From NCBI RefSeq assembly GCF_900101835.1, contig NZ_FNAF01000002.1, positions 124,001-188,000 of the forward strand: a stretch of DNA of 64,000 bases, in the 5' to 3' direction. Each line of letters begins with the position of its first letter. Positions within the stretch are counted from its first letter, which is position 1. Below, piece by piece: positions 26,071 to 33,872 of the stretch. Made by a program: the position numbers and the translations under genes. The notes beneath the pieces were generated by a model. It was not told the origin of the DNA. It saw only the letters and a list, made by a program, of their open reading frames with translations, and did not search any database. The DNA comes from Peptococcus niger (GTDB lineage: Bacteria > Bacillota > Peptococcia > Peptococcales > Peptococcaceae).

Positions 26071-26845
26071 TGTGATATTGTATCTTGCGACAGGGGTTGG
26101 CGCCCTGGCCGTTCTTTTGTCGGTGCTGGCCTTTTGGACTCAGCCTGAAAAATTTGGCAGGCTGGCGGATTTTGCGTTAATGGCCTTTGCTGCCCTGACC
26201 TTGCTGGGCCTGATCACACGTGGGGTGACGCTGAGTCGTGTCCCGCTAACCGGCCTGTATGAATTTTGCGTGGCCCTGGCCTTTGCCTTGGCGGCCATGG
26301 CTTTGCCGCTGCGCCGCCATTTGCCCGGGGTGCTGATTACCATGGTGCTGTCCCTGTCGGCCTTTCTGACCCTGGCCCTGGCCCATACCATCCCCCATTC
26401 GGATGATCCGATTATGCCGGCGCTCAAGAGCGTTTGGCTGACGGCCCATGTGCTGACGTCCATCGTGGCTTATGCCTCTTTTGGCCTAGCCTTTGTTATG
26501 GCCCTTCTTTATTTGACCAAGGCCAAGGGGGAGGGTGAATTGGCGGCCCACTATGACCTTGTCGGCCATAAAAGCATCGTCATGGGCTTTATCTTTCAAA
26601 CCCTTCTTTTGATCACCGGCGCCGTTTGGGCAGAAGAGGTATGGGGCAGCTGGTGGAGCTGGGATCCGAAAGAAACCTGGGCGCTCATTACCTGGCTGAT
26701 TTATGCAGTGGCCTTGCACGGCTATCGGTCGCGCCAATGGAAGGGGCGGAAGGCTGCCTATTTTTCGATTTTCGGCTTTGCGGTGGTGGTCTTCACCATG
26801 CTGGGCGTGACCTTCCTCTTGCCCGGGATGCACAGCTATTTTTAA
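26063..26845 (+). CDS. ccsA: Cytochrome c biogenesis protein CcsA/ResC
   Basis: This is the second half of the system II haem lyase. The 260-residue protein has about seven to eight helices and the haem-handling WWD motif WGSWWSWDPKETW (194-206). Candidate haem-ligand histidines are H129 (LTAHVLTS) and H225 (VALHGY). The start has AAAGGAGACC upstream inside ccsB. A terminator follows six bases after the stop. The four-gene order nrfH-nrfA-ccsB-ccsA is a complete nitrite-ammonification cassette; nothing in sequence suggests decay. Confidence 0.93.
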   Translation: MADVILYLATGVGALAVLLSVLAFWTQPEKFGRLADFALMAFAALTLLGLITRGVTLSRVPLTGLYEFCVALAFALAAMALPLRRHLPGVLITMVLSLSAFLTLALAHTIPHSDDPIMPALKSVWLTAHVLTSIVAYASFGLAFVMALLYLTKAKGEGELAAHYDLVGHKSIVMGFIFQTLLLITGAVWAEEVWGSWWSWDPKETWALITWLIYAVALHGYRSRQWKGRKAAYFSIFGFAVVVFTMLGVTFLLPGMHSYF

Positions 26846-26850
26846 GGATC

Positions 26851-26878
26851 AACGGCTCGCCAGGCGGGCCGTTTTTTT
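26851..26878 (+). terminator. Terminator of the nrf operon
   Basis: AACGGCTCGCC and GGCGGGCCGTT pair around a single A or a slightly larger loop, followed by seven T. Confidence 0.9.
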
Positions 26879-26997
26879 ATGGCGAAGGGCCCGATGGACT
26901 AGGGCCTGGAAGAGACCGGTAGGTTTAAAAAATGCTTAAAGGGGTATAATGATTAAATAGGACACTTGTGACCAAGACAAGTAAGGAGGCGCGTGAG

Positions 26998-27519
26998 ATG
27001 ACATCCGCTTATGAAAGTTTATTGACCCGCCGATCGGTGCGGGCTTATGAAGACCGGCAGGTGCCGGAAGACTTGTTGCAAAAGGTGCTGGCAGCGGGCC
27101 TGTATGCGCCCACCGCGCGGGACAACCAATTGCCGATGATGGTGGTTGTTCAAAATGAAGAGACCCTGGCTGACTTGGAAAAATTAAACGCTGAGGCCAT
27201 GACCGGCGGTAAGGGCTCGCCCTTTTACGGGGCGCCCACCTGTATTGTGGTTTTGGCAGATCCGGAACAAAAGAACTGGTTGCAGGATGGCTCTTTGGTG
27301 ATGGGCAATTTGTTAAACGCAGCCCATGCGCTGGGCTTAGGTGCCTGCTGGATCAACCGGGCCATGGAAGTTTTTGATCGACCGGAGGGCAAGGCCTATT
27401 TGAAAAAATGGGGCGTGCCGGAACATTACCGGGGCGTTGGCAATTGCATCCTGGGCTATGCCAAGGGCGATTTACCTCAGCCGCACGCGCGGAAAGAGGG
27501 GCGGATCAAACGCGCCTAG
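26998..27519 (+). CDS. Nitroreductase family protein
   Basis: This 173-residue FMN-dependent oxidoreductase-like protein has the family N-terminus LLTRRSVRAYEDRQVPED, then AAGLYAPTARDNQ and the FMN-loop region GLGACWINR. Substrate is not predictable; homologues reduce nitroaromatics, quinones or flavins. I use the ATG at 26998, preceded by TAAGGAGG; a GTG at 26968 would place that SD inside the gene. A TATAAT at 26945-26950 is the likely -10. The C-terminal tail is basic (HARKEGRIKRA). Confidence 0.88.
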   Translation: MTSAYESLLTRRSVRAYEDRQVPEDLLQKVLAAGLYAPTARDNQLPMMVVVQNEETLADLEKLNAEAMTGGKGSPFYGAPTCIVVLADPEQKNWLQDGSLVMGNLLNAAHALGLGACWINRAMEVFDRPEGKAYLKKWGVPEHYRGVGNCILGYAKGDLPQPHARKEGRIKRA

Positions 27520-27546
27520 GGCAAATTTTTACAGGAATTGATCATT

Positions 27547-27593
27547 CAATTGACGCCGCAGGGCCTGCTTGCTTGCACCTGCGGCGTCAATTG
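27547..27593. other. Perfect 16-bp inverted repeat upstream of RNase J
   Basis: CAATTGACGCCGCAGG and its exact complement enclose a 15-base GC-rich loop. No U-run follows on the plus strand. It lies between the nitroreductase gene and the RNase J -10 region (TATAATATG at 27598). It could terminate the upstream transcript or sit at the 5' end of the RNase J mRNA. Confidence 0.6.
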
Positions 27594-27653
27594 ATTATAA
27601 TATGATTAGCTGAAATTCCGGTCGGCAGAATTAAATAAAGAGGAGGTTTCATT

Positions 27654-29330
27654 ATTTCAAAACCGAAAAAAAATGATGGCGTACAGATTATTCCCTTGGG
27701 CGGATTAGAAGAAATTGGGAAGAATATGACGGCCATCGAGTATAAAGATGAGATTCTTGTGATTGATTCAGGAATGGCGTTCCCAGATGAAGATCTTTTG
27801 GGTGTAGACGTGGTCATTCCGGACATCACCTATTTGGCAAATAACCGAGATAAGGTCAAGGGTATTGTCTTGACCCACGGACACGAGGACCACATCGGCG
27901 CCTTGCCATACGTTTTACGGGAATTGCCCGTGCCTGTTTACGGGACCCGGCTGACCATCGGTATGGTTGAGCGGAAATTAAAAGAAGCGCGGGGCCTGGG
28001 CAAGCAGCGCCTGGTGGTGGTTAAGCCCGGGGAGGCCTTTAAGGTGGGCGGGTTCAAGGTGGATATGATCCACACCTGCCACTCCATCCCGGATGCGGTG
28101 GCCCTGGCCATCCATACGCCACTTGGGATTGTCTTCCACACCGGCGACTTTAAGTTTGACCAGACGCCGGTGGATGGGCGGGCAACCGATTTTCAACGCA
28201 TTGCGGAGGTCTGCTCCCAGGGCGTCTTGGTCATGATGAGTGATTCGACCAATGTGATGCGCCCCGGTTATTCCACTTCCGAATCGGCCATCGGGGATAC
28301 CTTTGAAAAACTCTTTCCGCACGTGAAAGGGCGGATTATCCTGGCTACTTTTGCGTCCAATGTACACCGGGTGCAGCAGGTTCTGAACGTTGCTGCTGCC
28401 AACAAGCGCAAGGTGGCGATTACCGGACGATCTATGCTCAACAACGTCACCGTATCCAGCGAGCTGGGCTATTTGACCATTCCGCCCCATACGCTCATAG
28501 AAATGGACGAAATGAGCCGGTATCCGGACAATCAACTGGTCTTGTTGACCACCGGCAGCCAAGGTGAGCCGATGGCGGCCTTGTCCCGCATGGCCAACAG
28601 TGAGCATCGTCAGGTGCGGATCAAACCGGGGGATACGGTTCTTTTCTCGGCAAACCCGATTCCCGGCAACGAGAAATTGGTCAGCAATGTCATTGATATG
28701 CTGTGCAAGCTCGGTGCAGATGTGATTTCCGGACGAGATGCCAATGTGCACACCTCCGGTCACGCTTGCCGGGAAGAGTTAAAAATGATGCTGAACCTGG
28801 TCAAACCGAAATACTTCATGCCGGTTCACGGGGAATTCCGGATGCTGGAGCACCATGCCAAATTGGCTGAAGAAGTCGGGATTCCTTCTAAAAACATCAT
28901 CGTGTCTGAAATCGGCTCGGTGGTGACCGCTAATAAAAACCGCATCGCCTTGAGCGGCAAAGTGCCGGCCGGTCGCGTTCTCATTGACGGGCTGGGCGTT
29001 GGCGATGTGGGCAATATTGTCTTACGCGACCGCAAGCAATTGTCAGAAGACGGCATTTTAATTGTGGTGGCAACCATAAATCGTAAAAATCGTAAAGTTC
29101 TTGCCGGACCGGATATCGTTTCGCGCGGTTTTGTCTATGTGCGCGAAGCGGATGAGCTGATGAACGAAGCCCGTAAACGGGTGGATAAGGCCTTGGGCCA
29201 ATGTATGGCGGAAGGGGTCACCGATTGGTCTTCCATTAAGGGAAGCCTGCGGGATGCCTTGGGAAAATTCTTGTTTGAACAGACCCGGCGTCGACCCATG
29301 ATCCTGCCGATCATCATGGAAGAAAACTAA
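27654..29330 (+). CDS. rnj: Ribonuclease J, apparently with an AUU start codon
   Basis: RNase J is the metallo-beta-lactamase-fold 5' exonuclease and endonuclease of Gram-positive mRNA decay. The catalytic motif THGHEDH gives H75, H77, D79 and H80. Beta-CASP landmarks include SDSTNVMRPG, GNEKLVSNVID and HTSGHACREELK. The conserved N-terminal block IIPLGGLEEIGKN must be translated, yet there is no ATG, GTG or TTG upstream of it in frame. An AGGAGG (27641-27646) lies seven bases before an in-frame ATT at 27654, or four before an ATT at 27651, giving ISKPKKNDGVQ as the N-terminus. The first TTG in frame (27696) would delete part of the conserved block. I infer an AUU start, as in infC, or a sequencing error. 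Confidence 0.88.
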   Translation: MSKPKKNDGVQIIPLGGLEEIGKNMTAIEYKDEILVIDSGMAFPDEDLLGVDVVIPDITYLANNRDKVKGIVLTHGHEDHIGALPYVLRELPVPVYGTRLTIGMVERKLKEARGLGKQRLVVVKPGEAFKVGGFKVDMIHTCHSIPDAVALAIHTPLGIVFHTGDFKFDQTPVDGRATDFQRIAEVCSQGVLVMMSDSTNVMRPGYSTSESAIGDTFEKLFPHVKGRIILATFASNVHRVQQVLNVAAANKRKVAITGRSMLNNVTVSSELGYLTIPPHTLIEMDEMSRYPDNQLVLLTTGSQGEPMAALSRMANSEHRQVRIKPGDTVLFSANPIPGNEKLVSNVIDMLCKLGADVISGRDANVHTSGHACREELKMMLNLVKPKYFMPVHGEFRMLEHHAKLAEEVGIPSKNIIVSEIGSVVTANKNRIALSGKVPAGRVLIDGLGVGDVGNIVLRDRKQLSEDGILIVVATINRKNRKVLAGPDIVSRGFVYVREADELMNEARKRVDKALGQCMAEGVTDWSSIKGSLRDALGKFLFEQTRRRPMILPIIMEEN

Positions 29331-29337
29331 ATACAAG

Positions 29338-29370
29338 CAGCAGGCGGCCCGTCAATAGGGCCGCCTGCTG
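29338..29370 (+). terminator. Hairpin after RNase J
   Basis: CAGCAGGCGGCCC and its exact complement enclose a seven-base loop just eight bases after the stop codon. The following sequence is ACCTTTAC, so the T-run is poor; it may act with the next hairpin as a convergent terminator pair. Confidence 0.6.
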
Positions 29371-29394
29371 ACCTTTACAAAAAAATCCCAGCAG

Positions 29395-29436
29395 AAAGCC
29401 GCCGGGCGTCCAAGATTCAGGACGCCCGGCGGCTTT
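29395..29436 (-). terminator. Terminator of the mutY-LCP operon
   Basis: AAAGCCGCCGGGCGTCC and its complement pair around an eight-base loop. On the minus strand a TTTTTTTG run follows about 11 bases later. It lies seven bases beyond the LCP gene stop. Confidence 0.8.
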
Positions 29437-29443
29437 TCTGGTC

Positions 29444-30619
29444 TTATGCGCTGGGAGCTTCTTCTGCCGGTGCCACGGCGGCTTCAGGAACTTCCGTATA
29501 ACCGCGGGCCGGGGCATTGGTATTGGTTTCGGCCGGCGGCACATAGGCGTTGCCGTAGCCATAGTTGGCGGCAGGTTGGCCTTGGGGCGGCGCCTCTCCT
29601 GTCGGAGAATCGGCATTTTCTCCCTCGCTGGGGGCGTTCAGTTCCGGCAAGTTTTGCGTTTGGTCGCTGCCGTACCCATAGGTCACCGGGGTGGTGTCGG
29701 CGTAGCTGACCAAGTCCAGTTCATCGCCGGTCCAGGGGCTAGCCTTAGGGTATTCCTTATTCAGCATATTGACAATGCCCTGGCGGGAGGGAATATAGTA
29801 GGAAATTTCATCAATGTAATCGGGTGTTCCGGGCAACATGAACATCTTCATGGATTTTCCGGACAGGTCTATTCCATGCAGCTGTTTGCCGAACCACAGC
29901 ATTTCAGACAGGGTCATATCTGTGGACATGTCCTTTGAAACCACATTGGCCAAAGCTGGAATTTTTGTGATGTTGGCCGGGCTCAAAAGGGTCTTGGCCA
30001 GGGCCTTAAAGAAGAGCTGCTGGGCTTGGATGCGGGACAGGTCCCCGCCGGCATACCCGGCGCGGTAGCGGACAAATCCCAGCGCTTTTTTGCCGTTTAA
30101 GACCTGCTGGCCGGCTTTAATATCGATTTCCAGGTCCTGGTAGGGGTCCAGGTAGTAGAGGTCAAAGGGGACCTTCATGGGCACCCCGCCCAAGGCATCA
30201 ATGGCGTGCTCAAAGCCCTCAAAGGTGGTGACCACATACCGGTCAATGGAAAGGCCGGTGAGCATGGTGATTTCTTTTTTGGTCTGGGCAATGTCCGCCA
30301 AATGGTGGTGGCTGTAGGCCGCATTTAATTTGGGGATGCCCCGGTCTGCATTGCTCATGGTGTCGCGGGGCAAAGAAAGAAGTTTTACGGTTTTCTTTGC
30401 CGGGTCAAAGGTGACCAGCACCATAACGTCGGCATTTTCCAGGGTGCCGTCCGTCCCGCAAAGCAGAATATTATAGCTGGTGTCGGCAGACAAGGGCTCT
30501 TCGTCTTTCTCCGAAGCAGCCGGCGCTTTCGGAAAAAAAGTATAGGCCGCAAAGGCTGCCCCGGCGATGATGGCCAAGACCAGCAAGATAGCGACCAGAA
30601 TGGACTTTAAGGTCTTCAT
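29444..30619 (-). CDS. LytR-CpsA-Psr (LCP) family wall-polymer transferase
   Basis: LCP enzymes transfer teichoic acids or capsule glycans from lipid carriers to peptidoglycan. The 391-residue protein has an N-terminal anchor helix (8-28) and an LCP domain at about 48-215. Motifs are LLCGTDG, the Arg/Asp block LLSLPRDTM, KLNAAYSHH, and the C-terminal signature GFVRYRAGYAGGDLSR. After residue about 310 comes a disordered Pro/Gly/Tyr/Ala/Glu-rich tail with two YGYG repeats, unusual for the family and possibly wall-spanning. The start is the ATG at 30619 with GGAGGCATC upstream. It lies eight bases downstream of mutY and is co-transcribed with it. Confidence 0.9.
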   Translation of the reverse strand: MKTLKSILVAILLVLAIIAGAAFAAYTFFPKAPAASEKDEEPLSADTSYNILLCGTDGTLENADVMVLVTFDPAKKTVKLLSLPRDTMSNADRGIPKLNAAYSHHHLADIAQTKKEITMLTGLSIDRYVVTTFEGFEHAIDALGGVPMKVPFDLYYLDPYQDLEIDIKAGQQVLNGKKALGFVRYRAGYAGGDLSRIQAQQLFFKALAKTLLSPANITKIPALANVVSKDMSTDMTLSEMLWFGKQLHGIDLSGKSMKMFMLPGTPDYIDEISYYIPSRQGIVNMLNKEYPKASPWTGDELDLVSYADTTPVTYGYGSDQTQNLPELNAPSEGENADSPTGEAPPQGQPAANYGYGNAYVPPAETNTNAPARGYTEVPEAAVAPAEEAPSA

Positions 30620-30627
30620 GATGCCTC

Positions 30628-31695
30628 CTAAAAATCGGTTTCGTTTAATAAGGCTTGACGCCAGGCTGCAAAGGCACCGGGTAAGCTGATATCCTTTATC
30701 AATGTGGGACGGTCCACCCAAGCGCCTTCAGGCCCTAGTGGGGCAGACGCACAGGTGACCATATAGGCCTGCATCCGCCATTCCAAGTGGGTGAAAAGGT
30801 GTTTGGCGCGGCCCAAATCCCTAAGGGCCGTGGGACAAAAGCCTTTTTCCTGCAGCTGGGCCTCAGCTTCTCCTGCTGACAGGTGGACCGGCAGGTGGGG
30901 AAATTCCCAAAGACCGGCCAAAAGGCCTTTGGCCGGTCGGCGTCGCACATACACCTTGTTATTATACCGCAAAACAAAGACTGTGTGGGATTCAATTTTA
31001 CGCGGGGCTTTTTTTTCTCGCTTGGGCAGGTCCCCTTGCAGGGCCTCTTTATTGGCAGCACAATAGGCTTGCCAGGGACAGGCGGGGCAGTTCGGCGCCT
31101 TTGGAGTGCAGATCATGGCGCCCAGGTCCATGAGGGCCTGGTTGAAATCGCCCGGCCGGTGTGCCGGCAGCAAATTGGCGGCGATCGGTGTATAATGGGC
31201 CCGGCTTTTGCCGGTGTTGACAGGCGTTTCATCGGCCGTAAAGCGGCTTAGAATACGCATGACATTGCCGTCTACCGCCGGCGTCCGTTCACCGAAGGCG
31301 ATGGAGGCAATGGCCCCTGCTGTGTAGGGCCCGATGCCCGGTAAACGGATCAGGTCACCGGCCGTATCCGGCAATTCACCGCCATGGTCTGCCACAAGGG
31401 CCTCGGCAGCCGCCTTGAGATGGGCGGCGCGGCTGTAATAGCCCAGGCCCTCCCAGCGCTTATTGACCTGGTCTTGGTCTGCCGCCGCCAGGGCCTCCAC
31501 CGTTGGAAAGGCTTCTAAGAAGCGCTCATAATAGGGAATGACGGTGGCCACTTGGGTTTGCTGCAGCATGACTTCGGAAATCCAAATGTGGTAAGGCTCT
31601 CCGCTGGTCCGCCAGGGCAAGGCCCGCGCATTGGCGTCGTACCAACCTAGAAGGGCATCAATAATCCGTTGAACGGATGAAATGGGTAGGGTCAT
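30628..31695 (-). CDS. mutY: A/G-specific adenine DNA glycosylase MutY
   Basis: MutY removes adenine mispaired with 8-oxoguanine. The 355-residue protein has the catalytic Glu E41 in SEVMLQQTQV, the helix-hairpin-helix LPGIGPYTAGAI (118-129) and catalytic D142 in PAVDGNV. The 4Fe-4S cluster ligands are C196, C203, C206 and C212, spaced C-x6-C-x2-C-x5-C. A Nudix-like C-terminal domain (about 235-350) recognises 8-oxoG. It precedes the LCP gene in one minus-strand operon; the functional link between them is not obvious. Confidence 0.94.
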   Translation of the reverse strand: MTLPISSVQRIIDALLGWYDANARALPWRTSGEPYHIWISEVMLQQTQVATVIPYYERFLEAFPTVEALAAADQDQVNKRWEGLGYYSRAAHLKAAAEALVADHGGELPDTAGDLIRLPGIGPYTAGAIASIAFGERTPAVDGNVMRILSRFTADETPVNTGKSRAHYTPIAANLLPAHRPGDFNQALMDLGAMICTPKAPNCPACPWQAYCAANKEALQGDLPKREKKAPRKIESHTVFVLRYNNKVYVRRRPAKGLLAGLWEFPHLPVHLSAGEAEAQLQEKGFCPTALRDLGRAKHLFTHLEWRMQAYMVTCASAPLGPEGAWVDRPTLIKDISLPGAFAAWRQALLNETDF

Positions 31696-31844
31696 ACAAT
31701 ACTCCTCTATGCAAAGATACCTAATATGGTAGAGAGTTTTAAGCGCCCTGTCAACTCAATCCCGACAAAATATTGGGCAACCGGCCTGCCGCTGCCCGGT
31801 CCGGTAAAGTCGTGACCAAAATTAGAAAAAAGGGGCTGAGGTGA
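31696..31844. other. Intergenic upstream of mutY
   Basis: This region holds the mutY SD (GGAGTATTG on the minus strand) and an imperfect GC hairpin (CCGGCCTGCCGCTGCCCGGTCCGG at about 31780-31805). No gene is evident; a minus-strand frame of 81 codons that runs through the promoter and small peptide gene is not credible. Confidence 0.5.
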
Positions 31845-31872
31845 TTTACAAGCGGTCGATTCATGGTATAAT
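31845..31872 (+). promoter_or_regulatory. Promoter of a small-peptide transcription unit
   Basis: TTTACA and TATAAT are spaced by 16 bases. The unit it drives contains only one short frame before a terminator at 32011. Confidence 0.7.
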
Positions 31873-31921
31873 AATAGTGTCATAAAGTGTTGCAAGGTGG
31901 CAATTAAAAGGAGGTCTGCGC

Positions 31922-31993
31922 TTGTTTTATTCCATGCATATCCTGAACACACTTGCCTATCGTTTTGCCAGACTAAAAGCTGTTGTTTTTTAA
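31922..31993 (+). CDS. Putative 23-residue peptide gene with its own promoter and terminator
   Basis: A near-ideal SD (AAAAGGAGGT, 31906-31915) lies six bases before a TTG that opens a 23-codon frame ending in TAA. The product begins MFYSMHILNTLAYRF and ends ARLKAVVF: hydrophobic and aromatic with three basic residues, probably an amphipathic or membrane-active helix. An internal ATG at 31934 would leave 19 residues but with poor spacing. Promoter (31845) and terminator (32011) frame it as a self-contained unit of about 160 bases. I recognise no family. Alternatives are a leader peptide or a dual-function small RNA. Confidence 0.55.
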   Translation: MFYSMHILNTLAYRFARLKAVVF

Positions 31994-32010
31994 TGATTTA
32001 ATATACTGTG

Positions 32011-32038
32011 ACGTCCCTTGTAAGAGGGGCGTTTTTTT
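32011..32038 (+). terminator. Terminator of the small-peptide unit
   Basis: ACGTCCCT pairs with AGGGGCGT across a six-base loop, followed by seven T. It lies 17 bases after the peptide stop codon. Confidence 0.85.
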
Positions 32039-32322
32039 ATGCCCTTGTACCTTGTCAGATCGAAAAAATTGTTGAAACAAACGAAAACAGAACCACATAA
32101 AAGAGAAAAAGGCTCAAATAAAATGCATAATAAGAGGTATTTCACTATAAAATACGCTTATTGTGAAAAAATAAAGTCAAAATTCGCCTCAAAAAGACGA
32201 AATACCCCTTGACGTGGACATAAAATTTTGCGAAAATACTTTCAACGGGAAATTGTGATGATTTTACCGTTGAACTGTATTGCTTTGAGCAGGGGGTAGG
32301 TTAGATTAAAGGGGGAATTGGC
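32039..32322. other. AT-rich region upstream of the AGCS symporter
   Basis: No gene is seen. It contains an inverted repeat GTATTT-N7-AAATAC (about 32138-32156), the CodY-like box at 32224-32238, a possible -35 CTTGAC at 32209, and the GGGGGAATTGGC ribosome site ahead of the symporter start. Confidence 0.5.
32224..32238 (+). promoter_or_regulatory. CodY-like box
   Basis: AATTTTGCGAAAATA matches the CodY consensus AATTTTCWGAAAATT at 12 of 15 positions. It overlaps the likely promoter of an amino-acid symporter, a typical CodY target. A match of this quality in AT-rich DNA can occur by chance. Confidence 0.4.
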
Positions 32323-33726
32323 ATGGATTTACTCATACTGATCAACAGTAAGATTGGTGCTTTTGTGTGGGGCCCGGTGATGTTAACGCTTTTGCTCGGG
32401 ACCGGCCTGTACTTGTCTGTTCGTGGCGGATTTATTCAGTTTCGTCATTTTGGCTTTGCCATGAAGAGAACAATCGGCTCCGTTTTTGGTGATAAAAGAG
32501 CCCACCAAAAAGAAGAGCACAACATCAGCCCGTTTCAAGCGGTCTCTACGGCGCTGGCCTCAACCGTCGGCACAGGGAATATTGTCGGCGTGGCGACGGC
32601 CATCACCATTGGGGGGCCGGGGGCTGTTTTCTGGATGTGGGTATCGGCCCTTTTGGGGATGATGACCAAGTATTCGGAAATCGTCCTGGCGGTTAAATTT
32701 CGTGAAAAGAATGTGCGCGGTGAGTACGTCGGCGGGCCCATGTACTACATCACCAATGGCTTAAAATTGCCTTGGTTGGGTGTTGCCTTTGCCTTCTTTG
32801 CCGGCTTTGCTTCTTTCGGCATTGGGAATATGACCCAGGCCAACTCCATTGCCGGGGCGGTCAAGACCTCTTTTGGCGTCAGCACGACGGTGACCGGCAT
32901 TATTTTAGCCGGTATCGTGGCAGTGGTCATCATCGGCGGGATCAAGTCCATCGCCCGGGTGACAGAAGTTATCGTACCGGGGATGGCGGCCTTTTATATC
33001 ATTTTTTCCTTGATTATTTTAGGGACGCATCTGGCGCATATCCCGGATGCCTTTAAATTGATTTTCACCTGTGCCTTTGCCCCCCAATCTGTTTTAGGCG
33101 GTGGCGTTGGTTACACCTTGTTGCTGGCCATTCGTTACGGTGTTGCCCGCGGGGTTTTCTCCAATGAAGCCGGTTTAGGGTCGGCACCCATTGCCCACGC
33201 CGCTTCTTCAACGAAAGAACCGGTTGAGCAGGGCATGTGGGGGATTTTTGAAGTGTTTGTGGACACCATTGTGGTCTGCTCCATGACGGCTTTGGTTATT
33301 TTGACCACTGTAGATCCCCAAGGGAAATTTATTTGGGAAAATCCCGACCTAGAAGGGGCTGATTTAACCCTTGCCGCCTTCCAACATGGCTTGCCGGGCA
33401 ATATCGGCGGTATCGGTCTGACCGTGGGCCTGTCCCTCTTTGCCATTTCGACGATTTTCGGCTGGTCCTACTATGGGGACAAGGCGGTGGAATACTTATT
33501 CCGCAAGACGAAATACACGGCCCAGGCATCCCTGTGCTACCGCTTGCTGTTCGTGGCGGCTGTCTTCTTAGGGTCCGTCGGTGGTTTGCACCTGGTATGG
33601 GACATTGCCGATACGCTCAACGGTTTAATGGCCATTCCGAACTTGATTGGTGTCTTTATGCTGTCCGGTGTGGTGCTTAAAGAAACCAAGTCTTATTTTA
33701 CCCGCTATAAAAACGGTGAACTCTAA
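32323..33726 (+). CDS. Sodium:alanine/glycine symporter, AGCS family
   Basis: This 467-residue transporter of about eleven helices imports small neutral amino acids with sodium. The family signature STVGTGNIVGVATAITIGGP (residues about 79-98) is present, followed by FWMWVSALLGMMTKYSE and later GVFSNEAGLGSAPIAHAA. Length is typical (450-490). GGGGGAATTGGC precedes the ATG. It stands alone between its promoter region and a terminator ten bases after the stop. Confidence 0.92.
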   Translation: MDLLILINSKIGAFVWGPVMLTLLLGTGLYLSVRGGFIQFRHFGFAMKRTIGSVFGDKRAHQKEEHNISPFQAVSTALASTVGTGNIVGVATAITIGGPGAVFWMWVSALLGMMTKYSEIVLAVKFREKNVRGEYVGGPMYYITNGLKLPWLGVAFAFFAGFASFGIGNMTQANSIAGAVKTSFGVSTTVTGIILAGIVAVVIIGGIKSIARVTEVIVPGMAAFYIIFSLIILGTHLAHIPDAFKLIFTCAFAPQSVLGGGVGYTLLLAIRYGVARGVFSNEAGLGSAPIAHAASSTKEPVEQGMWGIFEVFVDTIVVCSMTALVILTTVDPQGKFIWENPDLEGADLTLAAFQHGLPGNIGGIGLTVGLSLFAISTIFGWSYYGDKAVEYLFRKTKYTAQASLCYRLLFVAAVFLGSVGGLHLVWDIADTLNGLMAIPNLIGVFMLSGVVLKETKSYFTRYKNGEL

Positions 33727-33735
33727 TCGCTTTTC

Positions 33736-33759
33736 AGTGCCCGAGAGGGCACTTTTTTT
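33736..33759 (+). terminator. Terminator of the AGCS symporter gene
   Basis: AGTGCCC and GGGCACT enclose a GAGA tetraloop, followed by seven T. Confidence 0.93.
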
Positions 33760-33839
33760 GTGGCGATGGTGGGCGGGCAATGGCATTTTTGCCGGGCATT
33801 CGCTATAATAAAAGATGATTGAGTAACTTGCGGATTCGC

Positions 33840-33872
33840 AAAGGATATAAAAAGGATATACAAAGGATATAT
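33840..33872. repeat. Three tandem 11-bp repeats before a ribosome site
   Basis: AAAGGATATA recurs at 33840, 33851 and 33862 with a period of exactly 11 bases, then runs into TAAGGAGG, the SD of the DJ-1 gene. A TTGCG-GATT-CGCAA hairpin (33828-33841) immediately precedes the array. Each unit contains an SD-like AAAGGA. Confidence 0.85.

Noticed and set aside
27978-28763. 261-codon minus-strand frame opposite RNase J
   Set aside because: A shadow of the rnj coding strand, with no SD and a His/Gly-rich composition typical of antisense translation.
31707-31952. Minus-strand 81-codon frame overlapping the small-peptide unit
   Set aside because: It is antisense to a promoter and SD on the plus strand and lacks its own SD.
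32209-32225. Third copy of the surface-regulon operator (GACGTGGAC near the symporter)
   Set aside because: It shares only the GTGGAC part; the ATCA/GGTGAT dyad and the fixed spacing to a -10 are absent.
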